Below, piece by piece: positions 1-10,640 of a DNA stretch of 64,000 nt (positions are counted from its first letter, which is position 1; every line of letters begins with the position of its first letter). The notes beneath the pieces are model-generated. The model was not told the origin of the DNA and did no database searches. It worked only from the letters and a program-made list of their open reading frames with translations. This stretch comes from Nissolia schottii (Eukaryota; Streptophyta; Magnoliopsida; Fabales; Fabaceae), in assembly GCA_003254905.1 (NCBI GenBank), contig QANU01013744.1, positions 970,796 to 1,034,795 on the forward strand, read 5' to 3'. The position numbers and the translations under genes were made by a program.

Positions 1-533
1 AATGAATAAGAAAAACAGAAAAAATGAAAGAGAAAAAAAGATTGTCATAAATGATAAAAAAAAAAAAAAAAGAAGACGAAAGAGTGATGGGAGAAGAGAG
101 GGAAAAAAAGATCAAGAAATGAAGGAGGAGTTTGAGGGGAGAAAAGGAGAAAACACAAACGGGAAGAGAAGAAGAGGAGGAGGAGTGCGCATATGTGTGA
201 GGGAGAGTGGGTAAGAAGAGAAAGAAAGCGTACATTTAATTTGGTGGTAGAAAAGTTGTGTATATATACAAAGTATTTTTCATTATATATTGATGCATGT
301 AGGAGCAACATTGTATTTGAGGTCCCGTGTACCCAAATGTCTTAGCGACATTAAGGTTTAAACCTATAAACTTGGACAAATTACTCAACTGTTTTACCAC
401 TAAACCAACTCTAGCAATTTAATTTAATGTAGTGCCATGCAAAGAAGCATATTTAAACACTAAGAAATATTCGGACAAAGAGAGAGATAAAAAAAAAACA
501 CGTAAAGGAATATTTATTTAAGCCATATATAGA
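1..533. other. gene-free, purine-rich left edge
   Basis: Bases 1-230 are a strongly purine-rich, low-complexity tract (mostly A and G, with GAGGAGG-type runs). Open frames here are composition artefacts with lysine/arginine/glutamate-rich or mirror-image phenylalanine/leucine-rich translations. From 230 to 533 the sequence is ordinary AT-rich intergenic DNA. I see no gene. Confidence 0.6.
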
Positions 534-743
534 TTGAAATTACAAGCTTACAACATATACTGTTGCATGGATGGAAATGGAAGGTACGTAATGCAATTCC
601 AATACACACAGACGCATATATGGTCTTTTATTTTGAACAACTATTCCACACACAAGCTGACCCGCCTCATCATATTTCACATCTTAATTGAAAGCAGCTT
701 CCTCATATCCAAAACCTTTAATTATACCACAAAATTCGAGTGC

Positions 744-1637
744 TCAATTCTTGGAGGGCGGGTAGTGGCCATATGGTGGGGGGTTGTAGCCTGGTGGCTT
801 CCACAACGGTGGTGGCTCGTAAACGGGTGGTTTCTCATGATGAGGCGACTTCTCAAATGGTGGTTCGTACACTGGTGGTGGCTTCACATAAGGAGGTTCA
901 TGTATTGGTGGTGGTTTTGCATAGGGTGGCTTCTCATAAGGCGGTTTATGCTCAGATGGTGACTTCTTATGAGGCGGCTCTTGTTTTCGCGGTGGCTTTT
1001 TATAGGGCGGTTTCTCATAAGGTGGCTTGTGCTCAGTTGGCGGCTTCTCGTAAGGTGGCTTGTGCTCTGGTGGTGGCTTCTCATAAGGTGGCTCGTGCTT
1101 AGGGGGTGGTTTCTCATGAGGTGGCTTTTCATGTGGTGATTCCTTATGAGGTGGCTTCTTGTAAGGTGGCTCATACTCTGGAGGAGGTTTCTCATGAGGT
1201 GGCTCCTTATGAGGTGGCTTCTCATAAGGTGGCTCGTGCTCACGGGGTGGCTTCTCATGAGGTGGCTCATGCTCAGGAGGTGGTTTCACATGAGGTGGCT
1301 TCTTATAAGGTGGCTCGTACTCTGGAGGAGGTTTCTCATGAGGTGGCTTCTCATAAGGTGGTCTGTGCTCAAGGGATGGTTTCTTATGAGGTGGCTTTTC
1401 ATGTGGTAGTTTCTCATGCGGCGGCTTCTCTTGATGAGGAGGAGGATACACTGGAAGGGGGTAGTACACAGGAGGAAGGTGTGGTGGGTAGAATGGAGGC
1501 TTGTGCACAGGCGGTTCACACATTGGGGGTGGCTTTTCAATTGGTGGAGGCTCATTGGCCAACACAGGAGAAGTAGTCGTCACCACCACCACTCCAAGCA
1601 GAAGCAAGAAGAGTACTAGTGAGTGTATGGAATACAT
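744..1637 (-). CDS. secreted proline-rich cell-wall protein (ENOD2/PRP-like)
   Basis: Encodes 297 residues. Residues 1-27 form a typical signal peptide: a long leucine/valine core ending in SPVLA before NEPPP. The rest is almost only P, E, H, K and Y in degenerate pentapeptides and decapeptides of the type [22 protein letters not shown] and PPYKKPP, ending in a Tyr/Pro/Gly tail ([12 protein letters not shown]). Such hydroxyproline-rich proteins are exported and insolubilised in the cell wall. The glutamate/histidine-rich repeats are closest in character to legume early nodulin ENOD2, but PRPs of other tissues share the style. The frame stays open upstream to 1805, yet the ATG at 1637 is preferred because it opens the signal peptide and a TATA box lies 45 bp in front of it. 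It is a single exon. Nodule expression is a guess from the repeat type. Confidence 0.82.
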   Translation of the reverse strand: MYSIHSLVLFLLLLGVVVVTTTSPVLANEPPPIEKPPPMCEPPVHKPPFYPPHLPPVYYPLPVYPPPHQEKPPHEKLPHEKPPHKKPSLEHRPPYEKPPHEKPPPEYEPPYKKPPHVKPPPEHEPPHEKPPREHEPPYEKPPHKEPPHEKPPPEYEPPYKKPPHKESPHEKPPHEKPPPKHEPPYEKPPPEHKPPYEKPPTEHKPPYEKPPYKKPPRKQEPPHKKSPSEHKPPYEKPPYAKPPPIHEPPYVKPPPVYEPPFEKSPHHEKPPVYEPPPLWKPPGYNPPPYGHYPPSKN

Positions 1638-1681
1638 GTTTTGGCTTGGGATGAAGAAAAATGGAGGCAAGGCACCCATGC

Positions 1682-1688
1682 ATTTATA
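1682..1688 (-). promoter_or_regulatory. TATA box of the proline-rich protein gene
   Basis: On the minus strand the sequence reads CTATAAATG, a good plant TATA box, 45 bp upstream of the ATG at 1637. It would place the transcript start near 1655 with a very short leader, which excludes the more upstream in-frame ATG codons as the normal start. Confidence 0.6.
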
Positions 1689-1805
1689 GTGGTCGTGTAT
1701 TGCATGTGAAAATCTCTTGCTAGCGAATAAGTCAAAGATGGTTGGTGTGATTGATTTGTGAGCCATATAGAACTGATAATGTTTGTACAATAATTTATCC
1801 AACAT

Positions 1806-2385
1806 AATGAATGATCCAAAATGTAATTATTATTTTACGGTAAAAAGCCAACAAGAGTTGGTGCAGTGCAGATGCACCTTAACCCAAAGAATGAAAGTTC
1901 CAACCTCATAGAGAAGATTGTTCTTCATCTTTAAGATACGTCTAAGAGTAGACATTTCTTTAAAATCAAGGGAAAAAAAATTCGGTTTACATTCACGGTA
2001 ATCGATAAAAGAGTACATTTCAATGTTTTCCTTTTCAAAAAATTCTAAATTAACGACATTGTTATTTTTACATTTTACTTTTTGACACCATTAAAAAAAT
2101 AGGTTACTCTTTGTTTCACTCTAAGATGCGATTATCTAAAACAAAAATATTATTTGTATTCATTATGTGTAAAACATTATGTTGATATACACATATATTT
2201 ATTATTAGATAAAATCTTTTTCAAATGTGGGTCTCATTAAAATATTGTTCAATAATAAATATATGTGTTATTAAAGTATCTCACATAAATGAGTATAAAT
2301 AATACAATTCTATCTAAAATATACGCAAACATTGAGCTTGAATTGGATATAAGTTGAGAAGCTGCGCAAGGTTTAGGTTGGACAA
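1806..2385. other. AT-rich intergenic DNA
   Basis: Upstream flank of the proline-rich protein gene. No open frame of note, no repeat boundary that I can define. It probably contains distal promoter sequence, but I recognise no specific site. Confidence 0.4.
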
Positions 2386-2544
2386 GGATCCTTTAAAGTG
2401 AGGAGCTCACTTTAGAGGGTAAAGTGAAGTTTTTCACCCTTGAATTAATAAAGTGTCAATGGGTCACACTTCTCACTTTATTGATATAAAGGTAAAACCC
2501 CCTCACTTTACTTTTTAGAATGTGTTACTCACTTTAAAAAATCC
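2386..2544. repeat. MITE, family with internal CTCACTTTA palindromes, copy 1
   Basis: 159-bp element whose ends are inverted: the left end reads GGATCCTTTAAAGTGAG and the reverse complement of the right end reads GGATTTTTTAAAGTGAG. Inside, AAAGTGAG / CTCACTTTA motifs recur in both orientations, so a single strand folds back. A second copy lies at 18921-19077, with the shared internal phrases TCAATGGGT and TTTTTCACC. No coding capacity. No clear target-site duplication was found. Confidence 0.7.
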
Positions 2545-3944
2545 AAATTAGTATATGTTACTTAAGGAGCGATATTGATCAGTGATCTTTTTTATTCTTA
2601 ATTAAGAGCCACCGTAGAGGACATCAATTTTTTGTTTTGTCCATAAACTTTCATTTCATTCATAAATAAACAAAGGCATTATTAGCCTAAACAAACTTCA
2701 TCATCAAAGACCCATTGCAAAATAAAAGTTTTTTTTATCAATAAATGTACATTTTTGAAAAAAAAGTAAAGGCATAGCCTAATTACAACAAAGAAATTGA
2801 TACAACAATGCCTGTTAAAATGACTAAGCCTAATAATATAACCAATGAAACTTAAACAACTACAAGTGACACATCTGCGACGTCTTTAGCATTACACTAC
2901 GAATACTCTTTGAATGTCTAGGTGAGGAACTTCAAGATCTCTGATCTTCTATCTAAAGTTCTCTATAACTCTTTTAATCAAACCGTATAGAAAGATCAAC
3001 ATCACAAAAATGTTTAAAAAGTCAAGAGCTGAAGCCAAAAACGTGGTACACATAAGAACCCACGGCCTTGAAAACAATTGTGTTATAGAAAGAGGTTTGT
3101 TGCCTCAGAAATAACTCAACCCACAACTACCAACAAGAAGTTTCCGATCTGTAACAAGTGACATCTTCGGATTCAAGAAAAATCTGCAACCATAAAACCC
3201 AAGACATGAGTTGGAATCATGATTTACTCCCCGATCCTGACATCTTGTCATCAAGAAGGTTCACTAGACAGAATATCAAACAATCATTAGCTAGTGAGAA
3301 TTTAAGACTACAATAACAAGGAAAAAAAAAAAAAAACACCTAACTAAAAGGGGGGTCACCCGATTTGCCATGGAGGGGATGAACCTCCCCATCGGATTGG
3401 CTCCCTCTTCAGGTAAGAGCTGAAAAAGAGAAGAAAATGGCAGAACAGAAATAGATGCAAGGACATAAAAGAAAACAATGAAGGAAAGGATAAAGAGAAG
3501 GTTAGGGGTGGGAGTTCACTTGCCACCATGGAGGGGATGAACCACCTCCATAGGGAAACTCCCTCGTCTGTGCTGCAAAGATTCAAAACTCTGATGGAGG
3601 GGAGGGAAGAGAGTAGCTAGGGTTTTTTGCTACTTCTTTGTTTGTTAAAAAAAAAGCTAAACATTGAGACGTTGAAGTATTGGCCGAAATGAAAAAAAAA
3701 AAAAAACCATGAAGTCGGAGTTGACAGTTCAAGCCCAAGTCCATCCATTAAAAAGCCCAATTCCAGGAGTTTGGTTTGTCAAACTTATGATGATTGGCCG
3801 AAAACGCTTATGATGGTATATCAGAATGGGTAGATGAAAATAAAAAATTCAAACTAAATTCTCATTGACTATTACATCTTTTTGGTTCAATTACTATTAC
3901 TTTGATCATATATTTTTGAAAAGCGTGATAGGTCTCTAAAACTT
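2545..3944. other. gene-free stretch
   Basis: AT-rich DNA without a credible gene. An 18-bp phrase, CCATGGAGGGGATGAACC, occurs twice (about 3368 and 3525) in a slightly more GC-rich patch, each followed by a phrase ending CTCCCTC. This may be the trace of a small local duplication or a TE fragment. Confidence 0.4.
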
Positions 3945-5130
3945 AGGATAAATGCCAACTAGGTTCCTCAAAAGAATAAAGTGATAACATAGTCTTTAAA
4001 AAATTTAAACATTTTTCATATTAATCATTCGGTCAACTTTCTTTGTTAATCTCTCTGTTTTCTCTCCTCTCTTTCCTAGTCATCCCTTAAAATCTCTAAA
4101 CCATCTCCACACATTCCATCAAATCTCCAAATTAACCTTTCCTTCTTATTCCCCCAACCATACAACAGCCCATCTCCATCCCCTTCTTCTTCCACCACTA
4201 ACCCAACCACCACGCCAACCCCCAACACCCATAGCCACCTCCACCCCCACCATACTCCCACCACCACATCCATCCATGACAAAAATCAATACCTTTAAAC
4301 ATTCACCATCTATTTCACACACATTAAAATTTTAAAACATCAACCAAAAATCCAACAAAACATATCAAATCAAATAAAAAACAAAGCAACAATAAATCTC
4401 TTGAAATTCCTCACAAGAAAGAAAACTCACTCTTTAACTATATCTTTCACTGTCTTTCTTCCCCAAAATCAAGATCATAAGATCAAACACAAGAATAATA
4501 ATAAACCCCAATTTTTGTCTTCAGCCCCAATAATAAACGCAACAACACAAGGTTGTGCGTTTGCTACCTGCTGAGTTGCAACAGCACCTGCAAGGTGGTG
4601 TCTTAGGCAACACGGGCATAGACAGATTGAGACGCACGCGGTCGATGGTATGGGTTGCCTCGCGGTGGATGGGTCGATGATGGTTGTTGTTAGGGTGGTG
4701 GCGTGTGGTGTTTGAGGTCGGGGCGGTTGTTGATGACAGATTAATGGGTGGTTTGCAATTGATGTGGATGCGATAGTGATATCGTTGATGATAATGGTTC
4801 ACAATGGTGGTGTAGGGCAGTGCTATTGGCAGTTCTGGTGTTTGGTTTGAGTGGGGTGGTTTTTGTGATGGGAGATGTGATGATAGTGATGTTGTAGGGG
4901 TTGGTGATGTTGTTGGTAGTGGGAAGGAAGAAGAATGGGTGCATGGGGTAAAAGAAAGGGGATAAGGGTATTTTGGGAATTACAATGTCAAGTTATCTAT
5001 TTAATAGTCCCACCATGTTTTTTAACTGAGAAAGTTGATGGATTGGAAGGATCAACCTAAAAAATGTTTAAAATTTTTAAAAACTAAGTTATCACTTTAA
5101 TTTTTTGAAGGACCTAATTGACATTTTCCT
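3945..5130. mobile_element. non-autonomous Mutator-like element with about 100-bp inverted ends
   Basis: The first ~105 bp and the reverse complement of the last ~105 bp align almost base for base: AGGATAAATGCCAACTAGG at the left against AGGAAAATGTCAATTAGG at the right, followed by AAAGTGATAAC and TTTAAACATTTTT in both. Long terminal inverted repeats are typical of Mutator-type elements, but no clean 9-bp target duplication is visible, so the superfamily is an inference. The interior (about 4520-4940) is markedly more GC-rich than the surroundings and has no transposase. It may be captured host sequence. Confidence 0.65.
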
Positions 5131-5973
5131 GAATATTTTTTTTTATTGATTGATGTACTTAACATAGATTTTACAGATTGCATAGATTCTGTTGGGCCCA
5201 AACTGAATCCACAAGACAGGCTCAGCCTCTAAAGGCCCACAATATAGTGCTAATATTTTACACACGCATGCATATATATATATTACGGAGTAAGTTGAAA
5301 AGATCTAATTCATCAACCTCTGTGAATGACAATTAGTATTTTAAGAATAAAATAAAAAGAAAAATATCAAATGTCATTTATAAAAAGTAATTAACCTATA
5401 CAATTAACATATAATTAATATAATAGGGCATCTTATGATCTAACTATTCAAAATCACAAGGTGCACTAAACACTACATGACGAGCACCATAGCCATGGCC
5501 TCATTTTGATTGACTTGGTTCTTTTGGATGAACTTTTTGTCGGGGCTCGCATGCTGTAGCTGGACCATGCTTATTAATATGTTTCTTTGCCATTCAAGTT
5601 CTCGGATGGAACATTTTTTCTTCTCTGTCTCCTTCACACTCGGAGGTCCCAATTGCTCGGTTCACTCACTAGACTGAAGTTTCCTTCTACTCTCCTGATC
5701 ATAGCATAGAAATTGGGCTTTATAATTCAGTCAATGCCCATTTTAGACAGACTATGATCTTTCGCCTATCTTCAAGCTATTATGTCCAGTTGATTAGGAC
5801 TTGACCACCCCAAATATTCCACAACCACGTTGTTATAATTGGTTGATAAATAAATTAATTCCAACCTGTACACATTATTTGATTATATTTTGCCAATATA
5901 TATCGAAGGTTAAAAGCGAATTACGGAAGTCAAATAAATGATTTAAAACTTGAGTCATTAATCGTTCAAAAAT
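5131..5973. other. AT-rich intergenic DNA
   Basis: I see no gene and no defined repeat. Open frames are short and low in complexity. Confidence 0.4.
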
Positions 5974-6186
5974 GTTACATGTACACCTAATTTTATACAT
6001 CCATACATACATCATTAACAATGCACAAACTTTATTCTCATGAGTGCACAAACATTACAAACTTATAGATGATATTCTCAATTATACTTAATTAAGTGCA
6101 CAAACATTACAAACATTAAAATACAAACTTTATGAATGTAAGTATAAGGTGTATGTATGGTGTATATTTTTTGGTGTACGTGTAAC
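5974..6186. repeat. 213-bp MITE-like inverted-repeat element
   Basis: The left end GTTACATGTACACC and the reverse complement of the right end GTTACACGTACACC match, and the similarity runs inward through CCATACATACA and on to CAAACTTTAT. The centre holds a short direct repeat of TGCACAAACATTACAAAC. There is no coding sequence and no clear target duplication. Confidence 0.6.
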
Positions 6187-7071
6187 AGGAGTCTAAATCG
6201 TTACCTATACGCCTAAATACACTGATTTTGCTTCCCTTGATTCAACTTGTCAATCGGATGTAATTTGTGAAGCATATCTATCCTGTAGATTAGACCTCAT
6301 AATTAACGTAAAATCCTGGTTAAATTCTAAAATTATTAATTGAACTACTTTATAAGCAAATTAACATTTATAATAACTTAATTAACTCTCTTTTTTGGCT
6401 TTACTATATTTAAGTTGGTCAGTTCAGATATTTTGGCAATTTTTTTTCCGACTCAAGTATTTTTCTACTAAATTTAGATTGAATGGAAAGCTCGTTATTT
6501 TTCTACTACTTTAGATTGAAGTCTAGTACTTTTCTTTTCAATGTTTAGAAGAATGAAAGGCTTAAGCCCTGAACAACCAAGAACACCGGTCTAGGTCTAA
6601 TTACGATCAAATTAAGTTCACAGCAACCACAGATCAATTAAGTACTACCATATGACCAACTAATGGAGAAACTCAAATCAAAGTCACAATGATACATAAG
6701 CGAAAGATTAATTAATTAGGTGAGTTAGAGGCAGCGACTGGGAAAATGAAAGACACAGACACAGAGAGTGTGTGATTTTCCTTTTATTTATTTATTTATT
6801 TTTTTAAAACAAGAATAATTATTCTGAAAAACAACAAAGTTTTAATTTTGAAAAATGGTTAGGAGACCTAATTTATCAATTTATAAATTAATCTATCAAC
6901 TTTTATGAATGACACTTAACATTTTTCTTTCTATTTATACTTATAAATGTCAAGTGTTAATTATAAGAATGATAGGTTGATTTGTTAAATTTTTCAAACA
7001 TTACTCTTTAATTTTTCTTATATTTTTAGGTCTAAAAGATTTTGCCCAAACCACAATAAATAAATAAATAA

Positions 7072-7073
<2 letters not shown>
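6187..7073. other. AT-rich intergenic DNA
   Basis: No gene or well-bounded repeat recognised. It ends in a (AAAT)n tract leading to the dinucleotide repeat at 7075. Confidence 0.4.

Positions 7074-7074
<1 letters not shown>

Positions 7075-7107
<33 letters not shown>
7075..7107. repeat. (AT)n microsatellite after (AAAT)n
   Basis: A tract of alternating A and T follows four to five AAAT units. It is likely to be length-variable between individuals. Confidence 0.85.
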
Positions 7108-7109
<2 letters not shown>

Positions 7110-7112
<3 letters not shown>

Positions 7113-7330
7113 CTTCCGAAATAACTTTGCAGGAGAAACTTCCGTCACAAATGGTATATTCATTTTTATTTTTATTTTTTGTTTTTATGTCATTTGTGGT
7201 GAAAACTTCCACCGAAAAATATTTCTGTAGCTAAATCTGTCACAAATTCCGCCACAAATTTTATGACAAATTTTGCAACAAATTTGCAGCAGAAGTGTGT
7301 CTAGCGAAAATCAACGTTTTTCTAATAGTG
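7110..7330. mobile_element. terminal part of a CACTA-type element
   Basis: The stretch ends in TTTTTCTAATAGTG; its reverse complement begins CACTATTAGAAAAA, the usual form of a CACTA terminus. Just inside are repeated short motifs (ACAAATT, CCGCCACAAATT, AACTTCCG), as expected of subterminal repeats. The other end was not located, so the full extent is unknown. Confidence 0.45.
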
Positions 7331-7658
7331 TCGTCGAGGTTCACAAATGACACAAGAAACAACCACAAAAGAATAGATTCATTTTAGTTTGTCCATTAAT
7401 TAGTCGTGTTTAAACTTAAGGGAACATTTCGCATTAAGGTAATTCATATAAATTATTGGCATCGCCGTTGCCGTTGTTGTTGTTGCTGCGACCACCACAA
7501 TACCACCCCATCACTATCACCATTAACATTGCCGCCACCACCACCTACCTACTAGAAATTATATCTCTTGCGTGGATTTTTTCCAGTGACACATTGTTAG
7601 GGAAAATGACTTTTTCCCAGCGGCAATGTCGCTGGTTTAGTCGCTAGGCCTAACATCT

Positions 7659-8060
7659 ATAGTAACGACAATATAAATCGTGGGATTACATACAATATAT
7701 GGCAACGAATTTTCTTATTTCGCTGGTATAAGTGCATAATGATGCCAACAATATTCCATGTCGTTGGGAAAGATCAACTCTACAGTAGCAACTCCTAATG
7801 TCGCTGCTATAATTTGCATATACAACAACAGTTCTACAAGTCGCTACCATAGATCAACTTCTACGACAAAAACTTTCAAGGTCATCAGGAAAGAGCAACA
7901 CTATGACAACAATTTTTAATGTCACTGATATAAATTGAATATACAACAACAAATTTTATTGTCACTTCCATAGATCAAATTCTATAGCAACAACTTTCAA
8001 TGTTGCTAGGAAAGAGTCACTCTATGATAACAATGTTCATTGTCGCTACTATAGACCATA
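7659..8060. repeat. higher-order tandem repeat, 120-bp period made of ~40-bp subunits
   Basis: Phrases of the form TGTCGCTGCTATA recur at about 7799, 7919 and 8039, giving a 120-bp period. Within each period three related ~40-bp subunits carry ACAACAA-TTTTAATGTCGCT and GGAAAGA motifs. Arrays of this kind flank the ends of CACTA elements. A similar but shorter array lies at 12097-12250 on the far side of the CACTA element at 8147-11154. Confidence 0.65.
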
Positions 8061-8615
8061 CATGTGTATACTTATAATAACATTAAAAGGATCTAATGCC
8101 TCTTTAAAAGTTATATTTTTACACATAATTTCATGTTATGGAATGACACTACAACAAAAATGACTATTACCATCGAGACATTACCGTCTGACGCGAACCG
8201 ACGGTAATACCTGCGGAAAAAACAAAGTCTCCGACGGTAACCGGTCGAAGGAAATGGCCGGTGAAAAAGGCGTGCTATTACCATGGGAAAGTCTTCCCGA
8301 CGAAAATACCGACAGTAATTTTTTAGCGGGGTATGGCGGGAACAACATTTCCGTCAGCCATACCCGACGAAAAATAGAAACGAATAGCAAACAACCACGT
8401 GTATTCAATAATTTAATGGTGTAATCATTACCGGCGGCCATGTTCGACGGTAAATATTTTCATGTTATAGCGGCGGTACTTACCTTAGTCAACCGACGCC
8501 TCTTCCCAACGCTCGACCGTTTTCAAAACGTTCAACATTCCCATTAATCGTCGCGCTGGTTCCGAGAACGTCGTTTCCGTCGGATATGTCCGACGGTAAC
8601 ACTTTGGCCGAATAG

Positions 8616-8623
8616 TATAAAAA
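8616..8623 (+). promoter_or_regulatory. TATA box inside the CACTA element
   Basis: TATAAAAA, followed by a C-rich then pyrimidine-rich leader of the kind seen at plant transcript starts (CCTCC, TCTTCTCTTCTCTC). It would start a transcript near 8648, about 135 bases before the first hairpin at 8783. Confidence 0.45.
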
Positions 8624-8782
8624 CCCCTCCCCCCATCCTCCTAAGCCTGCACCATATTTTCTATTCTCTTCTCTTCTCTCATCGATTCTCCCCTTTATTA
8701 TCAGTCGTGCGATGCTTTTGTCGTCGTGAACGTGATATTAGTTTAATTTGGTTATCAGTCTGCCGTTGCATAAACTAAGCTA

Positions 8783-8880
8783 TCTAATGGATGCGAAGTC
8801 CAAGATGATGGTAATTAACAGCTGTCCCGTTGGGGGAATAGTGATGACTACCATCATCTTGGACTTTGTCATTCATTAAC
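8783..8880 (+). ncRNA. candidate miRNA-like hairpin 1
   Basis: The arm AAGTCCAAGATGATGGTA (starting about 8796) is perfectly complementary to TACCATCATCTTGGACTT on the far side (about 8849-8866), an 18-bp core. Pairing continues imperfectly on both sides (CTAATGGATG against CATTCATTA; GTCCC against GGGGG near the loop). The size, about 100 bases, and the imperfect flanks resemble a plant miRNA precursor. I do not recognise the sequence as a known miRNA. A short inverted-repeat transposon fragment is the alternative. Confidence 0.5.
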
Positions 8881-8920
8881 TGGCTTATTATTTAATTATT
8901 AATTAATTTTTGTTGAGCTT

Positions 8921-9080
8921 ATTACTGGTGCCGCGTTAATTGGGAGAGTGATAAAGGCCAAGGCCAAGGTGGTGGTAATCAGGTGTTGGGAATTATCATA
9001 TTATTGTTTTCCCAACTTGATTACAACCATGTTGGTCTTGGACTTTATCAATCGCCCAATTAAAGTGTCGCCAGGGCTTA
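8921..9080 (+). ncRNA. candidate miRNA-like hairpin 2, related to hairpin 1
   Basis: Arms at about 8936-8992 and 9009-9063 pair over some 55 bp with about eight mismatches and a two-base bulge. The 3' arm, reverse-complemented, contains GATAAAGTCCAAGACC; the 5' arm contains GATAAAGGCCAAGGCC. Weaker pairing extends outwards to about 8921 and 9080. The AAGTCCAAGA...TGGT-GTAAT core is shared with hairpin 1, so the two look like a tandem duplication. Both lie in one putative transcript behind the TATA box at 8616. Confidence 0.5.
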
Positions 9081-9669
9081 GCAAAAATTAAGTGTACATT
9101 ACCGTCGGACTATTCTGACGGGAAAACCCTAAACTCAAACCAAAGTTACCATCGATTAGGACAGATAGAAAATACTGAGGTGATACCGTCGGACAATAAT
9201 CCCAACGGTAATGACTTCGAAATTGGTGTTGGGTAATGCGATTGGCGCCAAAATTATTTGGTTACCGTCGGCGTGTATAGCGGACCGACGGTAAATGTTT
9301 TAATTAAACGCTCCGTTTTGAATTGGATTTTTACCGGCAGTTATTTGAAGTTACTGTCGGTTATGTCCGACGGTAAAAGGTCGTGCAGATTACTTAACCA
9401 GCTTTCCTTTCTATTCTCCTCATTTCATTCTCATACTTCTTCTTTCTCTCCACCCATCCTCTCCTCTCCACCGCCTTCGCCACTGCCGCGCCCTCTCCAC
9501 CGCCCTCGCCACTGCCGCGGCCGCGCCCTCTCCATCGCCCTTGCCACTGCTATGCCCTCGCCACTGCCGCGCCACTGTCCTCGCCATTGGGTTCTTGCCG
9601 CGCCACTGCTTCCACTCCACAACTACAGGTCGACCAGCTTCTCCTACACTATCTGTGCTTTCTCTGTTT

Positions 9670-9960
9670 AACGTGTGTGTGTCTCCGTGGCTGATGATAT
9701 GCGTGTGTGTTGTGATTTGGGATTGTGTGGGTGTGTTGTGAGGTTTTGTGTTTGTGTGTGTGTGTGTTTGTGTGCGTGGCTAGCTGATGTGTGTTGTGTG
9801 GGTGTGTTTGTGTGCGTGGCTGATGTGTGTTGTGTGAAAGTGGTGTGATTGTGTGTTTGTGTATTTGTGTGTGGTTCTGTGGGCGTGGTTCTGTGTGTTG
9901 GTGTATTTGTGTGTTTGTGTATTTGTGCATTTGTTTGTGCGTTTGTGTGTGATTGGAATT
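9670..9960. repeat. GT-rich minisatellite-like tract
   Basis: A long run of TGTGTGTTTGTG variants on the plus strand, lying between a pyrimidine-rich leader-like segment (9400-9660) and the acidic frame at 10101. It may be part of an intron of a cargo transcript. It has no coding meaning in either direction. Confidence 0.7.
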
Positions 9961-10100
9961 GTCTGCTACTTGTTGAGGAATTGGAATTGTTGTGAGGTTG
10001 ATGATCAAAGGAGATTTTAACTTAAGTGTATAACTAGTGGAGGTTGTAATTACTTTCTGGTAATACATTGTGAACTTAAGTTTCTATAGCGTAGCTCCCT

Positions 10101-10463
10101 ATGGTTTTGGGCGATCATCCTTCTGCTCCTATCGTCATTGAGGACGACGAACCCGCAACAACTCCACCTGAGTCTGACGAGCCTGACTATGACTCCCCCT
10201 TTTGGGATGAGCCTAACTATGACTCCCCTTTCTGGGACGGGGACGAGGACGAGGACGAGGACAAGGACATGAACGTCCACTTGGAGGTGAACGTGGATGG
10301 GAACGTGCACGTGGGCGTCAACGTGGATGGGAACGTGCACATGGACGTCAACGTGGGTAGGAACGTGCACGTGAATGTACACGTAGATGGGAACGTGTAC
10401 GTGAACGTGGATGTGGATGATTCTGAGGATGACGTAGAGGATGAAGACCCTGTGGAGGACTGA
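10101..10463 (+). CDS. hypothetical acidic repeat protein carried by the CACTA element
   Basis: An ATG-started frame of 120 residues. The N-terminal third is acidic with the motif DEPDYDSPFWDEPNYDSPFWD repeated in part. Then comes a run of aspartate/glutamate, then four to five copies of a ten-residue unit of the form VNVDGNVHVG (30-bp DNA repeats), and an acidic tail. I do not recognise a family. The base composition (GC-rich) differs from the surroundings. It might be the last exon of a transposon cargo transcript that starts near 9400, or a non-coding minisatellite that happens to stay open. Confidence 0.3.
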   Translation: MVLGDHPSAPIVIEDDEPATTPPESDEPDYDSPFWDEPNYDSPFWDGDEDEDEDKDMNVHLEVNVDGNVHVGVNVDGNVHMDVNVGRNVHVNVHVDGNVYVNVDVDDSEDDVEDEDPVED

Positions 10464-10640
10464 ATATATTGTACATTAATTTTGAATATATTATGTATAT
10501 TATTTGCTTCTTTAACTATGTAATGAATCTAAACACGCACGGATATATATGGGAAGTACCACTTTGTGAATTTATTTGTTATCTTTGCTAATGGATACAT
10601 GCATTAATCTGTTGTAACTCTCACAATCAATGTAATCGTA

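Noticed and set aside
884-1576. Several open frames overlapping the proline-rich gene in other frames and on the other strand
   Set aside because: All are by-products of the in-phase repeats; they keep open because the repeat unit lacks stops in most frames.
1638-1805. N-terminal extension of the proline-rich protein to 353 residues
   Set aside because: It would place the signal peptide inside the protein and the TATA box inside the coding region.
4076-4944. Several Pro/Thr/His-rich or Gly/Val/Trp-rich frames
   Set aside because: They lie in the interior of the Mutator-like element and reflect its skewed composition.
7659-8060. Possible CRISPR-like array
   Set aside because: The period is made of diverged adjoining subunits without unique spacers, and the genome is a plant.
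9258-10068. Frames in the GC-rich and GT-rich parts of the CACTA element
   Set aside because: Translations are simple repeats (Arg/Ala/Pro or Thr/His) that follow the DNA repeats; no coding signature.
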